Assembly: GCA_002683775.1 (NCBI GenBank)
Contig: NYTT01000016.1
Location: 1-13,429 of the forward strand
Length of the DNA stretch: 13,429 bases
Origin: Flavobacteriales bacterium
GTDB taxonomy: Bacteria > Bacteroidota > Bacteroidia > Flavobacteriales > BACL11
Direction: 5' to 3'
A model generated the notes under the pieces. The model was not told the origin of the DNA. It was given only the letters and a program-made list of their open reading frames with translations, and ran no database searches. Positions within the stretch are counted from its first letter, which is position 1, and each line of letters opens with the position of its first letter. This document shows, piece by piece, positions 1 through 6,929 of this stretch. A program made the position numbers and the translations under genes.

Positions 1-338
1 TAAAATTTTAAACCTCCTTCACGAGCCGATTCAGCAAGTGCTTTAACTCTACCGTGGTATAAAAAACCACCTCTATCAAATACTACTGAACTAATACCTG
101 CTTTCAAAGCATTATCAGCAATTAATTTACCTACTACAGATGCTTGTTCAGTTTTTGTTCCTTTAGAATCAGCAGAAGATGCTGACGTTAATGTAACGTT
201 TGAGACATCATCTATTAACTGAGCATAAATTTCTTTATTTGATCTAAAAACAGCAAGTCTAGGTCTTTCAGATGTTCCTGAAACCTTTTTTCTAATAGAG
301 AATCTTACTCTCTTTCTAGCTTCTTTTTTTGATTGCAT
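1..338 (-). CDS. rplR: 50S ribosomal protein L18 (uL18), stop codon cut by window edge
   Basis: L18 binds 5S rRNA and, with L5, attaches it to the central protuberance of the large subunit. Reading from the ATG at 338-336 gives 112 codons, starting MQSKKEARKRVRFSIRKKVS. Family landmarks are the basic N-terminal tail, PRLAVFRSNKEIYAQLIDD (residues 26-44), VVFDRGGFLYHGRVKALAE (85-103) and the terminal REGGLKF. The last two window bases read TA on this strand, the first two bases of a stop, so the protein is probably complete at 112 residues. The start lies 12 nt after the rplF stop, with the AT-only-plus-one-G leader AAGAATATTATA. The next spc-operon gene expected beyond the edge is rpsE. Confidence 0.97.
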   Translation of the reverse strand, partial: MQSKKEARKRVRFSIRKKVSGTSERPRLAVFRSNKEIYAQLIDDVSNVTLTSASSADSKGTKTEQASVVGKLIADNALKAGISSVVFDRGGFLYHGRVKALAESAREGGLKF

Positions 339-350
339 TATAATATTCTT

Positions 351-902
351 TTATTTAGCTGCAGTTTTACCTGCTTTTTTTCTTACATATTCATCAACAT
401 ACCTAATTCCCTTTCCTTTATATGGTTCAGGTTTTCTTTCAGCTCTAATTCTAGCTGCTATAGCTCCTACCAATTGTTTATCATGTCCAGAAATAGTTAC
501 AATTGGCGCTTTTCCTTTTTCTGTTTCAGCAGTTACTTTCACCTCTTCAGGAATATCAAATATAATATTGTGAGAATAACCAACAGAGATATCTAATTTC
601 TTACCTTGAGTTGAAGCTCTATAACCTACACCTCTTAGCTCAAGTTTCTTTGTATGACCATTATTTACTCCTTCAATCATATTTGAAATTAAAGCTCTAT
701 ACAAACCATGCTTAGATCTTACATCTTTATTATCCGATTGTCTAGTTAGAGAGATTATATTTTCGTTAACTGAAACGCTTATTGAGGAATCAATAGTTTG
801 AGAAAGCTCTCCTAATTTACCTTTAACAATTATTTCAGAACCTTGTAGGGAAACGTTAACTGTTTCAGGTACTGTAATTGGGTTATTTCCGATTCTTGAC
901 AT
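351..902 (-). CDS. rplF: 50S ribosomal protein L6 (uL6)
   Basis: L6 is a two-domain 23S rRNA-binding protein near the GTPase-associated region and the base of the L7/L12 stalk. The 183-residue product is close to the usual bacterial length of about 177-185. It begins MSRIGNNPITVPETV, carries the first repeat fold around residues 5-80 (including SKHGLYRALISNMIEGV), and has the second fold with LRGVGYRA and the C-terminal family signature PEPYKGKGIRY. The tail is lysine-rich (RKKAGKTAAK). The start is the only ATG matching the conserved N-terminus. It sits 19 nt after the rpsH stop, in a leader rich in TAATA repeats with no purine SD core. It is followed 12 nt later by rplR. Confidence 0.99.
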   Translation of the reverse strand: MSRIGNNPITVPETVNVSLQGSEIIVKGKLGELSQTIDSSISVSVNENIISLTRQSDNKDVRSKHGLYRALISNMIEGVNNGHTKKLELRGVGYRASTQGKKLDISVGYSHNIIFDIPEEVKVTAETEKGKAPIVTISGHDKQLVGAIAARIRAERKPEPYKGKGIRYVDEYVRKKAGKTAAK

Positions 903-921
903 TATTACTATTATTTATCAA

Positions 922-1323
922 TTAATATACGTGACATATTACTTCACCACCAACATTTAGATTTCTAGCCTCTTTGTCAGTAATTAAACCTTTAGATGTT
1001 GAAATTATAGCAATACCTAATCCATTAATTACACGTGGTAAATTAGTAGCATCAGCATACTTTCTTAATCCAGGTTTCGAAATTCTAATTAATTTCTTAA
1101 TCGCAGGCAATTTAGTTTGGACACTATACTTTAGTGCAATCTTAATATTTCCTTGATTATTTTTTGTCTCTTCAAATTTAAAATTTAAAATGTAACCTTT
1201 ATCATACAAAATTTCAGTTATAGATTTTTTCATATTTGAAGCAGGTATATCAACAACTTTATGTCCTGCCATTTGTGCATTTCTAACTCTCGTCAAATAA
1301 TCTGCTATTGGATCTGTAAACAT
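922..1323 (-). CDS. rpsH: 30S ribosomal protein S8 (uS8)
   Basis: S8 is a primary 16S rRNA-binding protein of the small-subunit platform. In E. coli it also represses the spc operon by binding its mRNA near rplE; I did not find or test for an equivalent site here. The 133-residue product begins MFTDPIADYLTRVRNA, the conserved S8 N-terminus with one extra residue (Phe2) as is common in Bacteroidota. It continues through IPASNMKKSITEILYDKGYI and has RISKPGLRKYADATNLPRV followed by the family signature region GLGIAIISTSKGLITDKEA. It ends at GGEVICHVY. It is 19 nt downstream of rpsN and 19 nt upstream of rplF. Confidence 0.99.
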   Translation of the reverse strand: MFTDPIADYLTRVRNAQMAGHKVVDIPASNMKKSITEILYDKGYILNFKFEETKNNQGNIKIALKYSVQTKLPAIKKLIRISKPGLRKYADATNLPRVINGLGIAIISTSKGLITDKEARNLNVGGEVICHVY

Positions 1324-1342
1324 CTTTATTATTATTTATTTG

Positions 1343-1612
1343 TTACCAACTTGCTTTTTTAACTCCAGGTATTAACCCGAAGTTAGCCATTTCTCTAAAT
1401 TTAACTCTAGATATACCAAATTGTCTGATATATCCTTTGGGTCTTCCTGTCAGCTTACACCTATTATGCATTCTAATTGGAGATGCATCTTTAGGCAATT
1501 TTTGTAAACCTTCATAATCACCAGCTGCTTTTAGAGCAGCTCTTTTTTCAGCATATTTTGCTACAGTTTTAGCTCTTTTAACTTCACGAGCTTTCATAGA
1601 TTCTTTTGCCAT
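1343..1612 (-). CDS. rpsN: 30S ribosomal protein S14, zinc-independent form (uS14)
   Basis: S14 helps assemble the 30S head beside S3 and S10. The product is 89 residues, the long (C-minus) type. It has an N-terminal helical region (MAKESMKAREVKRAKTVAKY) absent from the short zinc-ribbon form, and only one cysteine, in NRCKLTGRPKGY, so the four-Cys zinc site is missing. The C-terminal signature GISRVKFREMANFGLIPGV and the terminal KKASW are typical. The start codon is 3 nt after the rplE stop (TAA TAT ATG), which suggests translational coupling. A zinc-free S14 as the sole spc-operon copy is normal for this phylum and not a sign of gene replacement. Confidence 0.99.
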   Translation of the reverse strand: MAKESMKAREVKRAKTVAKYAEKRAALKAAGDYEGLQKLPKDASPIRMHNRCKLTGRPKGYIRQFGISRVKFREMANFGLIPGVKKASW

Positions 1613-1615
1613 ATA

Positions 1616-2158
1616 TTATTTTTGAAAAGGTAATCCAAGTTCCCTTAGTAAAACTAAAGATTCTTCATTTGAATCTGTACTAGTTACAAAGGTAATATCC
1701 ATACCTGTTATATTTTTAATTTTATCAATACTTATCTCTGGAAAAGCTATTTGCTCCTTTATTCCCATTGTATAATTTCCTCTACCATCAAAACCTTTAG
1801 TTGGAAGTCCTGAAAAATCACGAACACGAGGTAAAGTTGATGTAATAAATCTCTCAAGAAATTCATACATTTGATTACCTCTTAGAGTAACCATAACACC
1901 AACAGGCATACCTTTTCTTAATTTAAAATTTGATATGTCTTTAGTTGAATTAGTCAACATAGCCTTTTGACCAGCAATTATAGACATTTCTTGATGCGCT
2001 GCCTCAATTTGTTTTTTATCTGACGCAGCTTTACCTATTCCTTGATTAAGACAAATCTTAACCAATTTAGGCACTTGCATTACAGATTTATAGTTTCCTT
2101 TAAGGTTATTCACAACCTCTTCTTGGTACTTCGTTTTGAGTCTTGGTATATATTCCAT
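1616..2158 (-). CDS. rplE: 50S ribosomal protein L5 (uL5)
   Basis: L5 binds 5S rRNA and contacts the P-site tRNA and the 30S head through an inter-subunit bridge. The 180-residue product starts MEYIPRLKTKYQEEVV. It contains MQVPKLVKICLNQGIGKA (residues 27-44), TNSTKDISNFKLRKGMPVGV with the conserved FKLRKGMP element, and a C-terminal half with LPRVRDFSGL, FDGRGNYTMGIKEQIAFPEI and MDITFVTS. All of these are standard for the family. Its ATG shares one base with the rplX stop (TAATG), so rplX and rplE are likely translationally coupled. A GGAG lies 13 nt before this ATG inside rplX, but it is too distant for a normal SD and is explained by the rplX codons. Confidence 0.99.
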   Translation of the reverse strand: MEYIPRLKTKYQEEVVNNLKGNYKSVMQVPKLVKICLNQGIGKAASDKKQIEAAHQEMSIIAGQKAMLTNSTKDISNFKLRKGMPVGVMVTLRGNQMYEFLERFITSTLPRVRDFSGLPTKGFDGRGNYTMGIKEQIAFPEISIDKIKNITGMDITFVTSTDSNEESLVLLRELGLPFQK

Positions 2159-2481
2159 TATTTAATTACTTCTCCAGTTTTTTTAGCGAATCTCACTAGT
2201 TTACCTGATTTAACATCTTTTTTTCTTCCGACTTTGGTTGCATCTCCTGATTTAGGATCTATCAAAACAAGATTAGAAATATGAATTTTTGCCTCCTGCT
2301 TAACAATTCCTCCTTGCGGGTTTGCAGCATTTGGTTTAGTATGCTTAGAAATCAAGTTAGCACCTTCAACCATAGCTTTGTTTTCCTTTGGAAATACTTT
2401 AATAACTTTTCCTTTAACTCCTTTTGAGTTTCCAGTAGTTACTACAACAATATCGTTTTTAATTATCTTAATTTTTGCCAT
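2158..2481 (-). CDS. rplX: 50S ribosomal protein L24 (uL24)
   Basis: L24 is an early 23S rRNA-binding assembly initiator located near the tunnel exit. The 107-residue product has an N-terminal KOW-type segment, KIKIIKNDIVVVTTGNSKGV (residues 3-22), followed by KGKVIKVFPKENKAMVEGAN. It then has HTKPNAANPQGGIVKQEAKI, and IHISNLVLIDPKSGDATKVG typical of the L24 C-terminal domain. The first KOW segment reads KNDIVVVTTGNSKG, where many relatives have KGDxVxVIAGxxKG; this is a mild variant with the key glycines kept. The start is 10 nt after rplN, behind an AAAAAATAAG leader. The stop TAA overlaps the rplE start. Confidence 0.99.
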   Translation of the reverse strand: MAKIKIIKNDIVVVTTGNSKGVKGKVIKVFPKENKAMVEGANLISKHTKPNAANPQGGIVKQEAKIHISNLVLIDPKSGDATKVGRKKDVKSGKLVRFAKKTGEVIK

Positions 2482-2491
2482 CTTATTTTTT

Positions 2492-2860
2492 TTATAATAC
2501 TTCTGGAGCTAAAGAAACTATCTTCATAAAATCATTATCACGCAATTCACGAGCAACAGGGCCAAAAACTCTAGTACCCTTCATTTGACTATTTTCATCA
2601 ATGATTACACATGCATTATCGCCGAAACGAATATATGATCCATCTGCTCTTCTTACCTCTTTTTTAGTTCTTACGACAACAGCTTTAACAACCTGTCCTT
2701 TTTTAATATTACCTGATGGCATAGCATGTTTTACTGTGCCTACGATTTTATCACCGATAGAAGCATAACGTGTTTTTGTACCGCCTAATACTCTAATACA
2801 AAGTAATTCTTTTGCACCACTATTATCAGCTACTTTTATTCTTGATTCTTGTTGTATCAT
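2492..2860 (-). CDS. rplN: 50S ribosomal protein L14 (uL14)
   Basis: L14 sits at the subunit interface, contacting 16S helix 14 and L19, and is the docking site of the silencing factor RsfS. The 122-residue product has exactly the usual length. It begins MIQQESRIKVADNSGAKELL, has IRVLGGTKTRYASIGDKIVG, and contains the family signature region KKGQVVKAVVVRTKKEVRR (residues 54-75). The ending, GTRVFGPVARELRDNDFMKI and then VSLAPEVL, is almost invariant in bacteria. The start is separated from the rpsQ stop by a single base (TAA A ATG), which suggests re-initiation by the same ribosome. In E. coli this gene opens the spc operon; here it is embedded with no visible break. Confidence 0.99.
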   Translation of the reverse strand: MIQQESRIKVADNSGAKELLCIRVLGGTKTRYASIGDKIVGTVKHAMPSGNIKKGQVVKAVVVRTKKEVRRADGSYIRFGDNACVIIDENSQMKGTRVFGPVARELRDNDFMKIVSLAPEVL

Positions 2861-2861
2861 T

Positions 2862-3119
2862 TTATTTAACTCTTTCGATAATTTCTACTAATCTCCAATT
2901 TTTACTTTTACTTAAAGGTCTTGTCTCCATAATTTTTACAGTATCTCCTTCATTGCATGTATTCTCTTCATCATGAGCAACAAATCTTGATGTTTTCTTA
3001 ACAAATTTACCGTACAAACCATGTTTAACTTTTCTTTCAATGGCAACAACTATTGATTTATCCATCTTGTTGCTAGCTACTATCCCTATTCTTTCTTTTC
3101 TTAAATTTCTCTCCATCAT
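2862..3119 (-). CDS. rpsQ: 30S ribosomal protein S17 (uS17), two possible adjacent starts
   Basis: S17 is a primary 16S rRNA-binding protein with an OB fold, stabilising the lower body of the 30S subunit. The 85-residue product contains NLRKERIGIVASNKMDKSIV (residues 5-24), RKVKHGLYGKFVKKTSRF, and the family signature GDTVKIMETRPLSKSKNWRL. Two in-frame ATGs are adjacent (ATGATGGAA at 3119-3114), so the N-terminus is either MMERNLRK or MERNLRK. The second matches the usual family N-terminus, while the first lies 3 nt from the rpmC stop. Both may be used, and the product differs by only one Met. It is followed one base later by rplN. Confidence 0.98.
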   Translation of the reverse strand: MMERNLRKERIGIVASNKMDKSIVVAIERKVKHGLYGKFVKKTSRFVAHDEENTCNEGDTVKIMETRPLSKSKNWRLVEIIERVK

Positions 3120-3122
3120 TAT

Positions 3123-3317
3123 TTATTTTGAAATGTTTCTTCTTGAAAGCTCAGTCATAATTCTTGCTACTGTTTTTCTCGCAAATTTAATTTGCATTGG
3201 ATTCTCTAACGGAGAAACTGCATGACTCATTTTCATTTTAACTAACCTATCTCTTTCAGATTGTAAAAGATCGTTTAGCTCCCCAATTGGCATATCTGTT
3301 AATATTTGTGCTTTCAT
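3123..3317 (-). CDS. rpmC: 50S ribosomal protein L29 (uL29)
   Basis: L29 is a small two-helix hairpin protein at the tunnel exit beside L23, near where trigger factor and SRP dock. The 64-residue product fits the family length of about 60-70. It shows the helical hairpin pattern: MKAQILTDMPIGELNDLLQS, then ERDRLVKMKMSHAVSPLENP, then MQIKFARKTVARIMTELSRR. The loop between the helices is SPLENP, close to the typical G/N-P-rich turn. Conservation of L29 is low, but its position between rplP and rpsQ, 4 nt and 3 nt from them, makes the assignment secure. The start lies in TAATTAAATG, the same junction sequence as rpsS-rplV. Confidence 0.98.
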   Translation of the reverse strand: MKAQILTDMPIGELNDLLQSERDRLVKMKMSHAVSPLENPMQIKFARKTVARIMTELSRRNISK

Positions 3318-3321
3318 TTAA

Positions 3322-3744
3322 TTAATTATTTCGTAAATCTCTTCTAATTACAAATTTAGTTTTAATAGGTAATTTTTGAGCGGCTAATCTTAGTGCTTCC
3401 TTTGCTGTATCTATATCAACTCCATCACATTCAAATATAATTCTTCCAGGACTAATTCTTGCTACCCAAGCCTCAACACTACCCTTACCCTTACCCATAC
3501 GAACCTCTGCAGGTTTTTTAGTAATAGGTTTATCAGGAAAAACTCTAATCCAAACCTGACCTTGTCTCTTCATATAACGTGTAACTGCAATACGAGCTGA
3601 TTCAATTTGGCGAGCTGTCATCCAACATTCTTCAAGAGCTTTAATACCAAAAGATCCAAAGGCCAATTGATGACCTCTTTGAGCATCACCTTTCATTTTG
3701 CCCTTTTGCATCTTTCTGAATTTAGTTTTCTTTGGCTGTAACAT
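3322..3744 (-). CDS. rplP: 50S ribosomal protein L16 (uL16)
   Basis: L16 is a late-assembling protein that organises the A-site region of the 50S subunit. The 140-residue product starts MLQPKKTKFRKMQKGKMKGD. It continues with LAFGSFGIKALEECWMTARQ, IESARIAVTRYMKRQGQVWI, and the signature region RVFPDKPITKKPAEVRMGKG. The conserved arginine in PAEVRMGKGKG is Arg82 here; the equivalent E. coli Arg81 is hydroxylated by a JmjC-type oxygenase. The motif is present, but modification cannot be judged from sequence. The 25-nt gap after rpsC is the largest inside the operon. It is A/T-rich with no hairpin and no TAnnTTTG element, so I see no internal promoter or terminator. Confidence 0.99.
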   Translation of the reverse strand: MLQPKKTKFRKMQKGKMKGDAQRGHQLAFGSFGIKALEECWMTARQIESARIAVTRYMKRQGQVWIRVFPDKPITKKPAEVRMGKGKGSVEAWVARISPGRIIFECDGVDIDTAKEALRLAAQKLPIKTKFVIRRDLRNN

Positions 3745-3769
3745 TTCTTAGTTATTTTCTAAATTAAAA

Positions 3770-4474
3770 TTATCTTCTTCTGTTCTTATTATCATTTCTA
3801 GAGCCATCTTTCTTCTTAGACGATTTAAAGTGTAACATTAAATCGCGCTTGCCGTAAACTTCACCTCTACATATCCAAACCTTGATTCCTATTAAACCAT
3901 ATTGAGTTAAAGCCTCTGAAAGAGCATAATCAATATCAGCTCTAAAGGTATGTAATGGAGTTCTACCTTCTTTCATCATTTCAGATCTTGCCATTTCCGC
4001 ACCATTTAATCTTCCAGAAATCTGAACCTTGATACCTTCGGCTCCCATTCTAATAGATGAGGCAATAGCCATCTTTGTAGCACGTTTGTAAGAAACTCTT
4101 CCTTCAATTTGTCTTGCAATACTATCTGCAACTAATGTAGCTTCAAGCTCTGGCCTTTTAACTTCAAAAATATTTATTTGAATATCTTTATCTGTTATCT
4201 TTTTAATTTCTTCTTTTAACGTTTCAACCTCTTGACCTCCTTTACCTATAATAATCCCTGGTCTAGAAGTATGTATTGTAAGTGTTACTAATTTTAATGT
4301 TCTTTCGATAGCAATTTTTGAAACACTAGCTTTTGACAATCTTGCCATAAGATACTTTCTTATTTTAGCATCTTCAGCTAATTTATCTCCAAAATCATTA
4401 CCACCGTACCAGTTTGATTCCCAACCTCTGATAATACCTAATCTATTCCCTATTGGGTTTGCCTTTTGTCCCAT
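3770..4474 (-). CDS. rpsC: 30S ribosomal protein S3 (uS3)
   Basis: S3 lines the mRNA entry channel with S4 and S5 and contributes to ribosomal helicase activity. The 234-residue product starts MGQKANPIGNRLGIIRGWES. It has a KH type-II RNA-binding domain whose GxxG loop is GKGG (residues 77-80, in RPGIIIGKGGQEVETL). The conserved C-terminal S3 domain follows, with GRLNGAEMARSEMMKEGRTP, LHTFRADIDYALSEA and GIKVWICRGEVYGK. The last roughly 17 residues are a disordered Lys/Arg/Asn/Ser tail ending in NKNRRR. The start follows the rplV stop after one base (TAA T ATG), and a 25-nt spacer leads to rplP. Confidence 0.99.
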   Translation of the reverse strand: MGQKANPIGNRLGIIRGWESNWYGGNDFGDKLAEDAKIRKYLMARLSKASVSKIAIERTLKLVTLTIHTSRPGIIIGKGGQEVETLKEEIKKITDKDIQINIFEVKRPELEATLVADSIARQIEGRVSYKRATKMAIASSIRMGAEGIKVQISGRLNGAEMARSEMMKEGRTPLHTFRADIDYALSEALTQYGLIGIKVWICRGEVYGKRDLMLHFKSSKKKDGSRNDNKNRRR

Positions 4475-4475
4475 A

Positions 4476-4889
4476 TTATTGTTTTACTTCTGATGTTATT
4501 CGACTATCAACCACTAAAGTAACATGATTTGATCTCTTTCTAATTCTGTGTGCACGACCTTGAGGGGCTGGTTGAACTCTTTTAAGCATTCTTCCACCAT
4601 CAACTTTAACCTCTGAAATATATAAATTACTCTCATCCATTCTTTTACCCTCATTTTTAGATTCCCAATTAGCGAGCGCAGATAATAGTAACTTCTCCAT
4701 TCTCGATGAAGCTTCTTTAGGATTTAACTTAAGTTCAGCTAAAGCTCTATCAGCATTCATACCTCTAATAAGATCAGCTATTAACCTCATCTTTCTAGGT
4801 GAAGTAGGACAATTATTTAATTTAGCAAAAGCGACATTCTTTCTCGCTTCCTTCATTGCATCTGCTTTTATTCTTTTTCTTGCACCCAT
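4476..4889 (-). CDS. rplV: 50S ribosomal protein L22 (uL22)
   Basis: L22 binds all six 23S domains early in assembly, and its beta-hairpin helps form the exit-tunnel constriction where macrolides bind. The 137-residue product is longer than E. coli L22 (110) because of an N-terminal extension, MGARKRIKADAMKEARKNVA, that is typical of Bacteroidota. The core starts at NNCPTSPRKMRLIADLIRGM. The tunnel hairpin and signature are at GGRMLKRVQPAPQGRAHRIR followed by KRSNHVTLVV, with no obvious insertion or deletion in the hairpin. It ends in a short acidic/basic tail (DSRITSEVKQ). Spacing is 4 nt from rpsS (TAATTAAATG) and 1 nt to rpsC. Confidence 0.99.
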   Translation of the reverse strand: MGARKRIKADAMKEARKNVAFAKLNNCPTSPRKMRLIADLIRGMNADRALAELKLNPKEASSRMEKLLLSALANWESKNEGKRMDESNLYISEVKVDGGRMLKRVQPAPQGRAHRIRKRSNHVTLVVDSRITSEVKQ

Positions 4890-4893
4890 TTAA

Positions 4894-5163
4894 TTATTTT
4901 TTTCTATTATTTCCGTGACCTCTGAAAGTTCGTGTTGGCGAAAACTCTCCTAATTTATGACCAACCATATTGTCGGTAACAAAAACAGGAATAAACTGTT
5001 TTCCATTATGTACAGCAAATGTTTTTCCAACAAATTCTGGAGATATCATTGATGCCCTTGACCAAGTTTTAATTACTGAATTCTTACCTGATTCATTCAT
5101 AGCATCCACTTTTCTCTGCAACTTATAGTGAATAAAAGGTCCTTTTTTTAATGATCTAGCCAT
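4894..5163 (-). CDS. rpsS: 30S ribosomal protein S19 (uS19)
   Basis: S19 lies in the 30S head with S13 and contacts A-site tRNA and the inter-subunit bridges. The 89-residue product is near the normal 90-93 residues. It starts MARSLKKGPFIHYKLQRKVD, continues with SVIKTWSRASMISPEFVGKT and FAVHNGKQFIPVFVTDNMVG, and ends with the family signature HKLGEFSPTRTFRGHG plus a basic tail NNRKK. The start is 3 nt after the rplB stop (TAA GAT ATG). The end of rplB just before it is a purine-rich GAAGAAAAAAGAAA run, which encodes its basic C-terminus and is not a GGAG-type SD. Confidence 0.99.
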   Translation of the reverse strand: MARSLKKGPFIHYKLQRKVDAMNESGKNSVIKTWSRASMISPEFVGKTFAVHNGKQFIPVFVTDNMVGHKLGEFSPTRTFRGHGNNRKK

Positions 5164-5166
5164 ATC

Positions 5167-5994
5167 TTATTTCTTTTTTCTTCTTTCAATTATATACATA
5201 CTTGAAGCCTTCTTTTTGTCTCTTGTCTTATATCCTTTAGCAGGAACACCATTTTTATTTCTTGGATGCCCTCCAGAAGATTTAGCTTCACCTCCTCCCA
5301 TGGGATGATCTACTGGATTCTTAACTGTAGCTCTTACGTTAGGTCGTCTACCCATCCATCTTCTTCTACCAGCTTTACCATGAACTTCTAACTGATGTTG
5401 ATGATTAGAAACTGAACCAATAGTAGCAAGACAAGTCATTAGTATTTTTCTAATTTCACCTGAAGATAACTTAATTACTGCATATTTACCATCTTTTGCC
5501 ATCAGCTGAGCAGATGAACCTGCACTTCTTACAAGGATAGCACCTTGACCAGGCTTTAACTCAATATTGTGTATAACAGTTCCTAAAGGAAGACTAGATA
5601 ATGGAAGGCAATTACCAACTTTAATAGGAGCATTTTTATCTGAAACAACCTCTGTACCAACCTCTAAACCTGTAGGAGCTATCATATATCTTTTTTCACC
5701 ATCAACATAATGCAATAAAGCAATATTAGCAGTTCTATTAGGATCATATTCTATAGAAGCAACCTTAGCAGGTATGCTAAATTTGTCTCTTTTAAAATCA
5801 ATAATTCTGTACCTTTGCTTGTGACCACCACCAATGTTCTCAATAGTCATTTTACCAGTGTCATTTCTACCACCAGATTTCTTCTTTTTAAGAAGTAAAC
5901 TTTTTTCTGGTTTTGATGTAGTTATTTCATCAAAAGTAAGTGCAACCTTATGTCGCTGTCCTGGTGTTATTGGTCTAAACTTTTTTAATGCCAT
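5167..5994 (-). CDS. rplB: 50S ribosomal protein L2 (uL2)
   Basis: L2 is needed for subunit association and for the peptidyl-transferase centre. The 275-residue product matches the family length (273-277). It has the N-terminal OB-like region (residues about 40-125, with GGGHKQRYRIIDFKRDKF and IEYDPNRTANIALLHY), then an SH3-like domain, with LKPGQGAILVRSAGSSAQLM and HGKAGRRRWMGRRPNVRATV. The C-terminal NPVDHPMGGGEAKSSGGHP contains Asp229-His230, the histidine equivalent to the functionally important E. coli His229 (numbered without Met). The DHPHGGGE of E. coli reads DHPMGGGE here, a variant I recall as usual in Bacteroidota. The start is 10 nt after rplW, behind TTAGAAGAAA. Confidence 0.99.
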   Translation of the reverse strand: MALKKFRPITPGQRHKVALTFDEITTSKPEKSLLLKKKKSGGRNDTGKMTIENIGGGHKQRYRIIDFKRDKFSIPAKVASIEYDPNRTANIALLHYVDGEKRYMIAPTGLEVGTEVVSDKNAPIKVGNCLPLSSLPLGTVIHNIELKPGQGAILVRSAGSSAQLMAKDGKYAVIKLSSGEIRKILMTCLATIGSVSNHQHQLEVHGKAGRRRWMGRRPNVRATVKNPVDHPMGGGEAKSSGGHPRNKNGVPAKGYKTRDKKKASSMYIIERRKKK

Positions 5995-6004
5995 TTTCTT
6001 CTAA

Positions 6005-6295
6005 TTAAATATTACTATAAAAATCAATAGTATCTCCTTCAGCTAAAGTTACAATAGCTTTTTTATATGTTGAAGTCTTACCAACAATCATTCCAGATTT
6101 AGTACCCCGAACTCTTTTCTTACCAATGCAAACCATAGTTCTTACCGAATCTACAGTAACGTCATACATATCTGCTACAGCTTTTTTGATTTCAATTTTA
6201 TTTACCTTTCTATCTACAACAAAAGCATAACGATTATATTTCTCGCTTTGATCTGTCATTTTCTCAGTAATTATCGGTTTCTTTATAATGCTCAT
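6005..6295 (-). CDS. rplW: 50S ribosomal protein L23 (uL23)
   Basis: L23 stands at the polypeptide tunnel exit and is the main docking protein for trigger factor and SRP. The 96-residue product starts MSIIKKPIITEKMTDQSEKY, with the diagnostic I-x-K-P-I-I-T-E-K element. It continues with NRYAFVVDRKVNKIEIKKAV, the central strand-helix of the family. VDSVRTMVCIGKKRVRGTKS is the RNA-binding loop, followed by TYKKAIVTLAEGDTIDFY at the C-terminus. The loop has no long extension. It lies 10 nt after rplD (leader TTTTAAACTA) and 10 nt before rplB. Conservation is modest for this protein, but motif and position agree. Confidence 0.99.
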   Translation of the reverse strand: MSIIKKPIITEKMTDQSEKYNRYAFVVDRKVNKIEIKKAVADMYDVTVDSVRTMVCIGKKRVRGTKSGMIVGKTSTYKKAIVTLAEGDTIDFYSNI

Positions 6296-6305
6296 TAGTT
6301 TAAAA

Positions 6306-6929
6306 TTAAAAGTTCTTTACTATTTCGTTAATAGATGACTCCATTAACATTAATTTATTAGCATTCATAACATCATAAGTATTTAGTTCTGAAGCCAATA
6401 CAACCCTAGCCCTTTTAAGATTTCGGGAAGACAAAAATATATTTTTATTTGACTCAGCAAGCACTAATACAGTTTTATTATCAAGTAAATCAAAATTTAA
6501 TAGAAAATCAACATACTGACTTGTACTAACTTGCTTAAAATTAAAGTCTTCCAAAACTATGATATTCTTAGTATTAGCTTTGTGGGTTAGTGCAGATTTT
6601 CTAGCAATCCTCTTTACTTTCTTATTAACTTTAAAAGCATAACTTCTAGGTTCTGGACCAAAAACTCTACCCCCACCTCTAAACAATGGATTCTTAATAT
6701 CACCAACTCTTGCTGCACCGCTTCCTTTTTGTTTTCTAAGTTTTCTTCTACTTCCTTTTACTTCAGATCTTCCTTTAGTTTTATGTGTACCTGATCTCTG
6801 GGCCGCTAAAAATTGTTTTACATCTAAGTATATAGCATGATCATTTGGCTCAACACCAAAAACATCTTTAGATAAATCTACTTTTTTTGTAGTTTCTTTT
6901 CCTTTAATATTATGTATTGCTAATTTCAT
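6306..6929 (-). CDS. rplD: 50S ribosomal protein L4 (uL4)
   Basis: L4 is an early 23S-binding protein whose long loop forms the tunnel constriction with L22. In E. coli it also represses the S10 operon; no equivalent leader is apparent here because the S10 genes have only a 14-nt spacer before rpsJ. The 207-residue product has a globular domain split by the loop at about residues 45-100. This loop includes RSGTHKTKGRSEVKGSRRKL, RKQKGSGAARVGDIKNPLFR and GGGRVFGPEPRSYAFKVNKK. The C-terminal part (VLEDFNF, KTVLVLAESNKN, LASELNTYDVMNANKLML) is the Rossmann-like portion. Its ATG shares one base with the rplC stop (TAATG), suggesting coupled translation. Confidence 0.99.
   Translation of the reverse strand: MKLAIHNIKGKETTKKVDLSKDVFGVEPNDHAIYLDVKQFLAAQRSGTHKTKGRSEVKGSRRKLRKQKGSGAARVGDIKNPLFRGGGRVFGPEPRSYAFKVNKKVKRIARKSALTHKANTKNIIVLEDFNFKQVSTSQYVDFLLNFDLLDNKTVLVLAESNKNIFLSSRNLKRARVVLASELNTYDVMNANKLMLMESSINEIVKNF

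Noticed and set aside
333..596. Plus-strand open frame of 87 codons
   Set aside because: It lies opposite rplF and has a low-complexity Phe/Ser/Tyr composition expected from antisense of A-rich coding DNA; no recognisable domain.
1343..1612. Zinc-free S14 as evidence of paralogue replacement or transfer
   Set aside because: The long zinc-independent form is the normal spc-operon S14 in this phylum, and its base use matches its neighbours.
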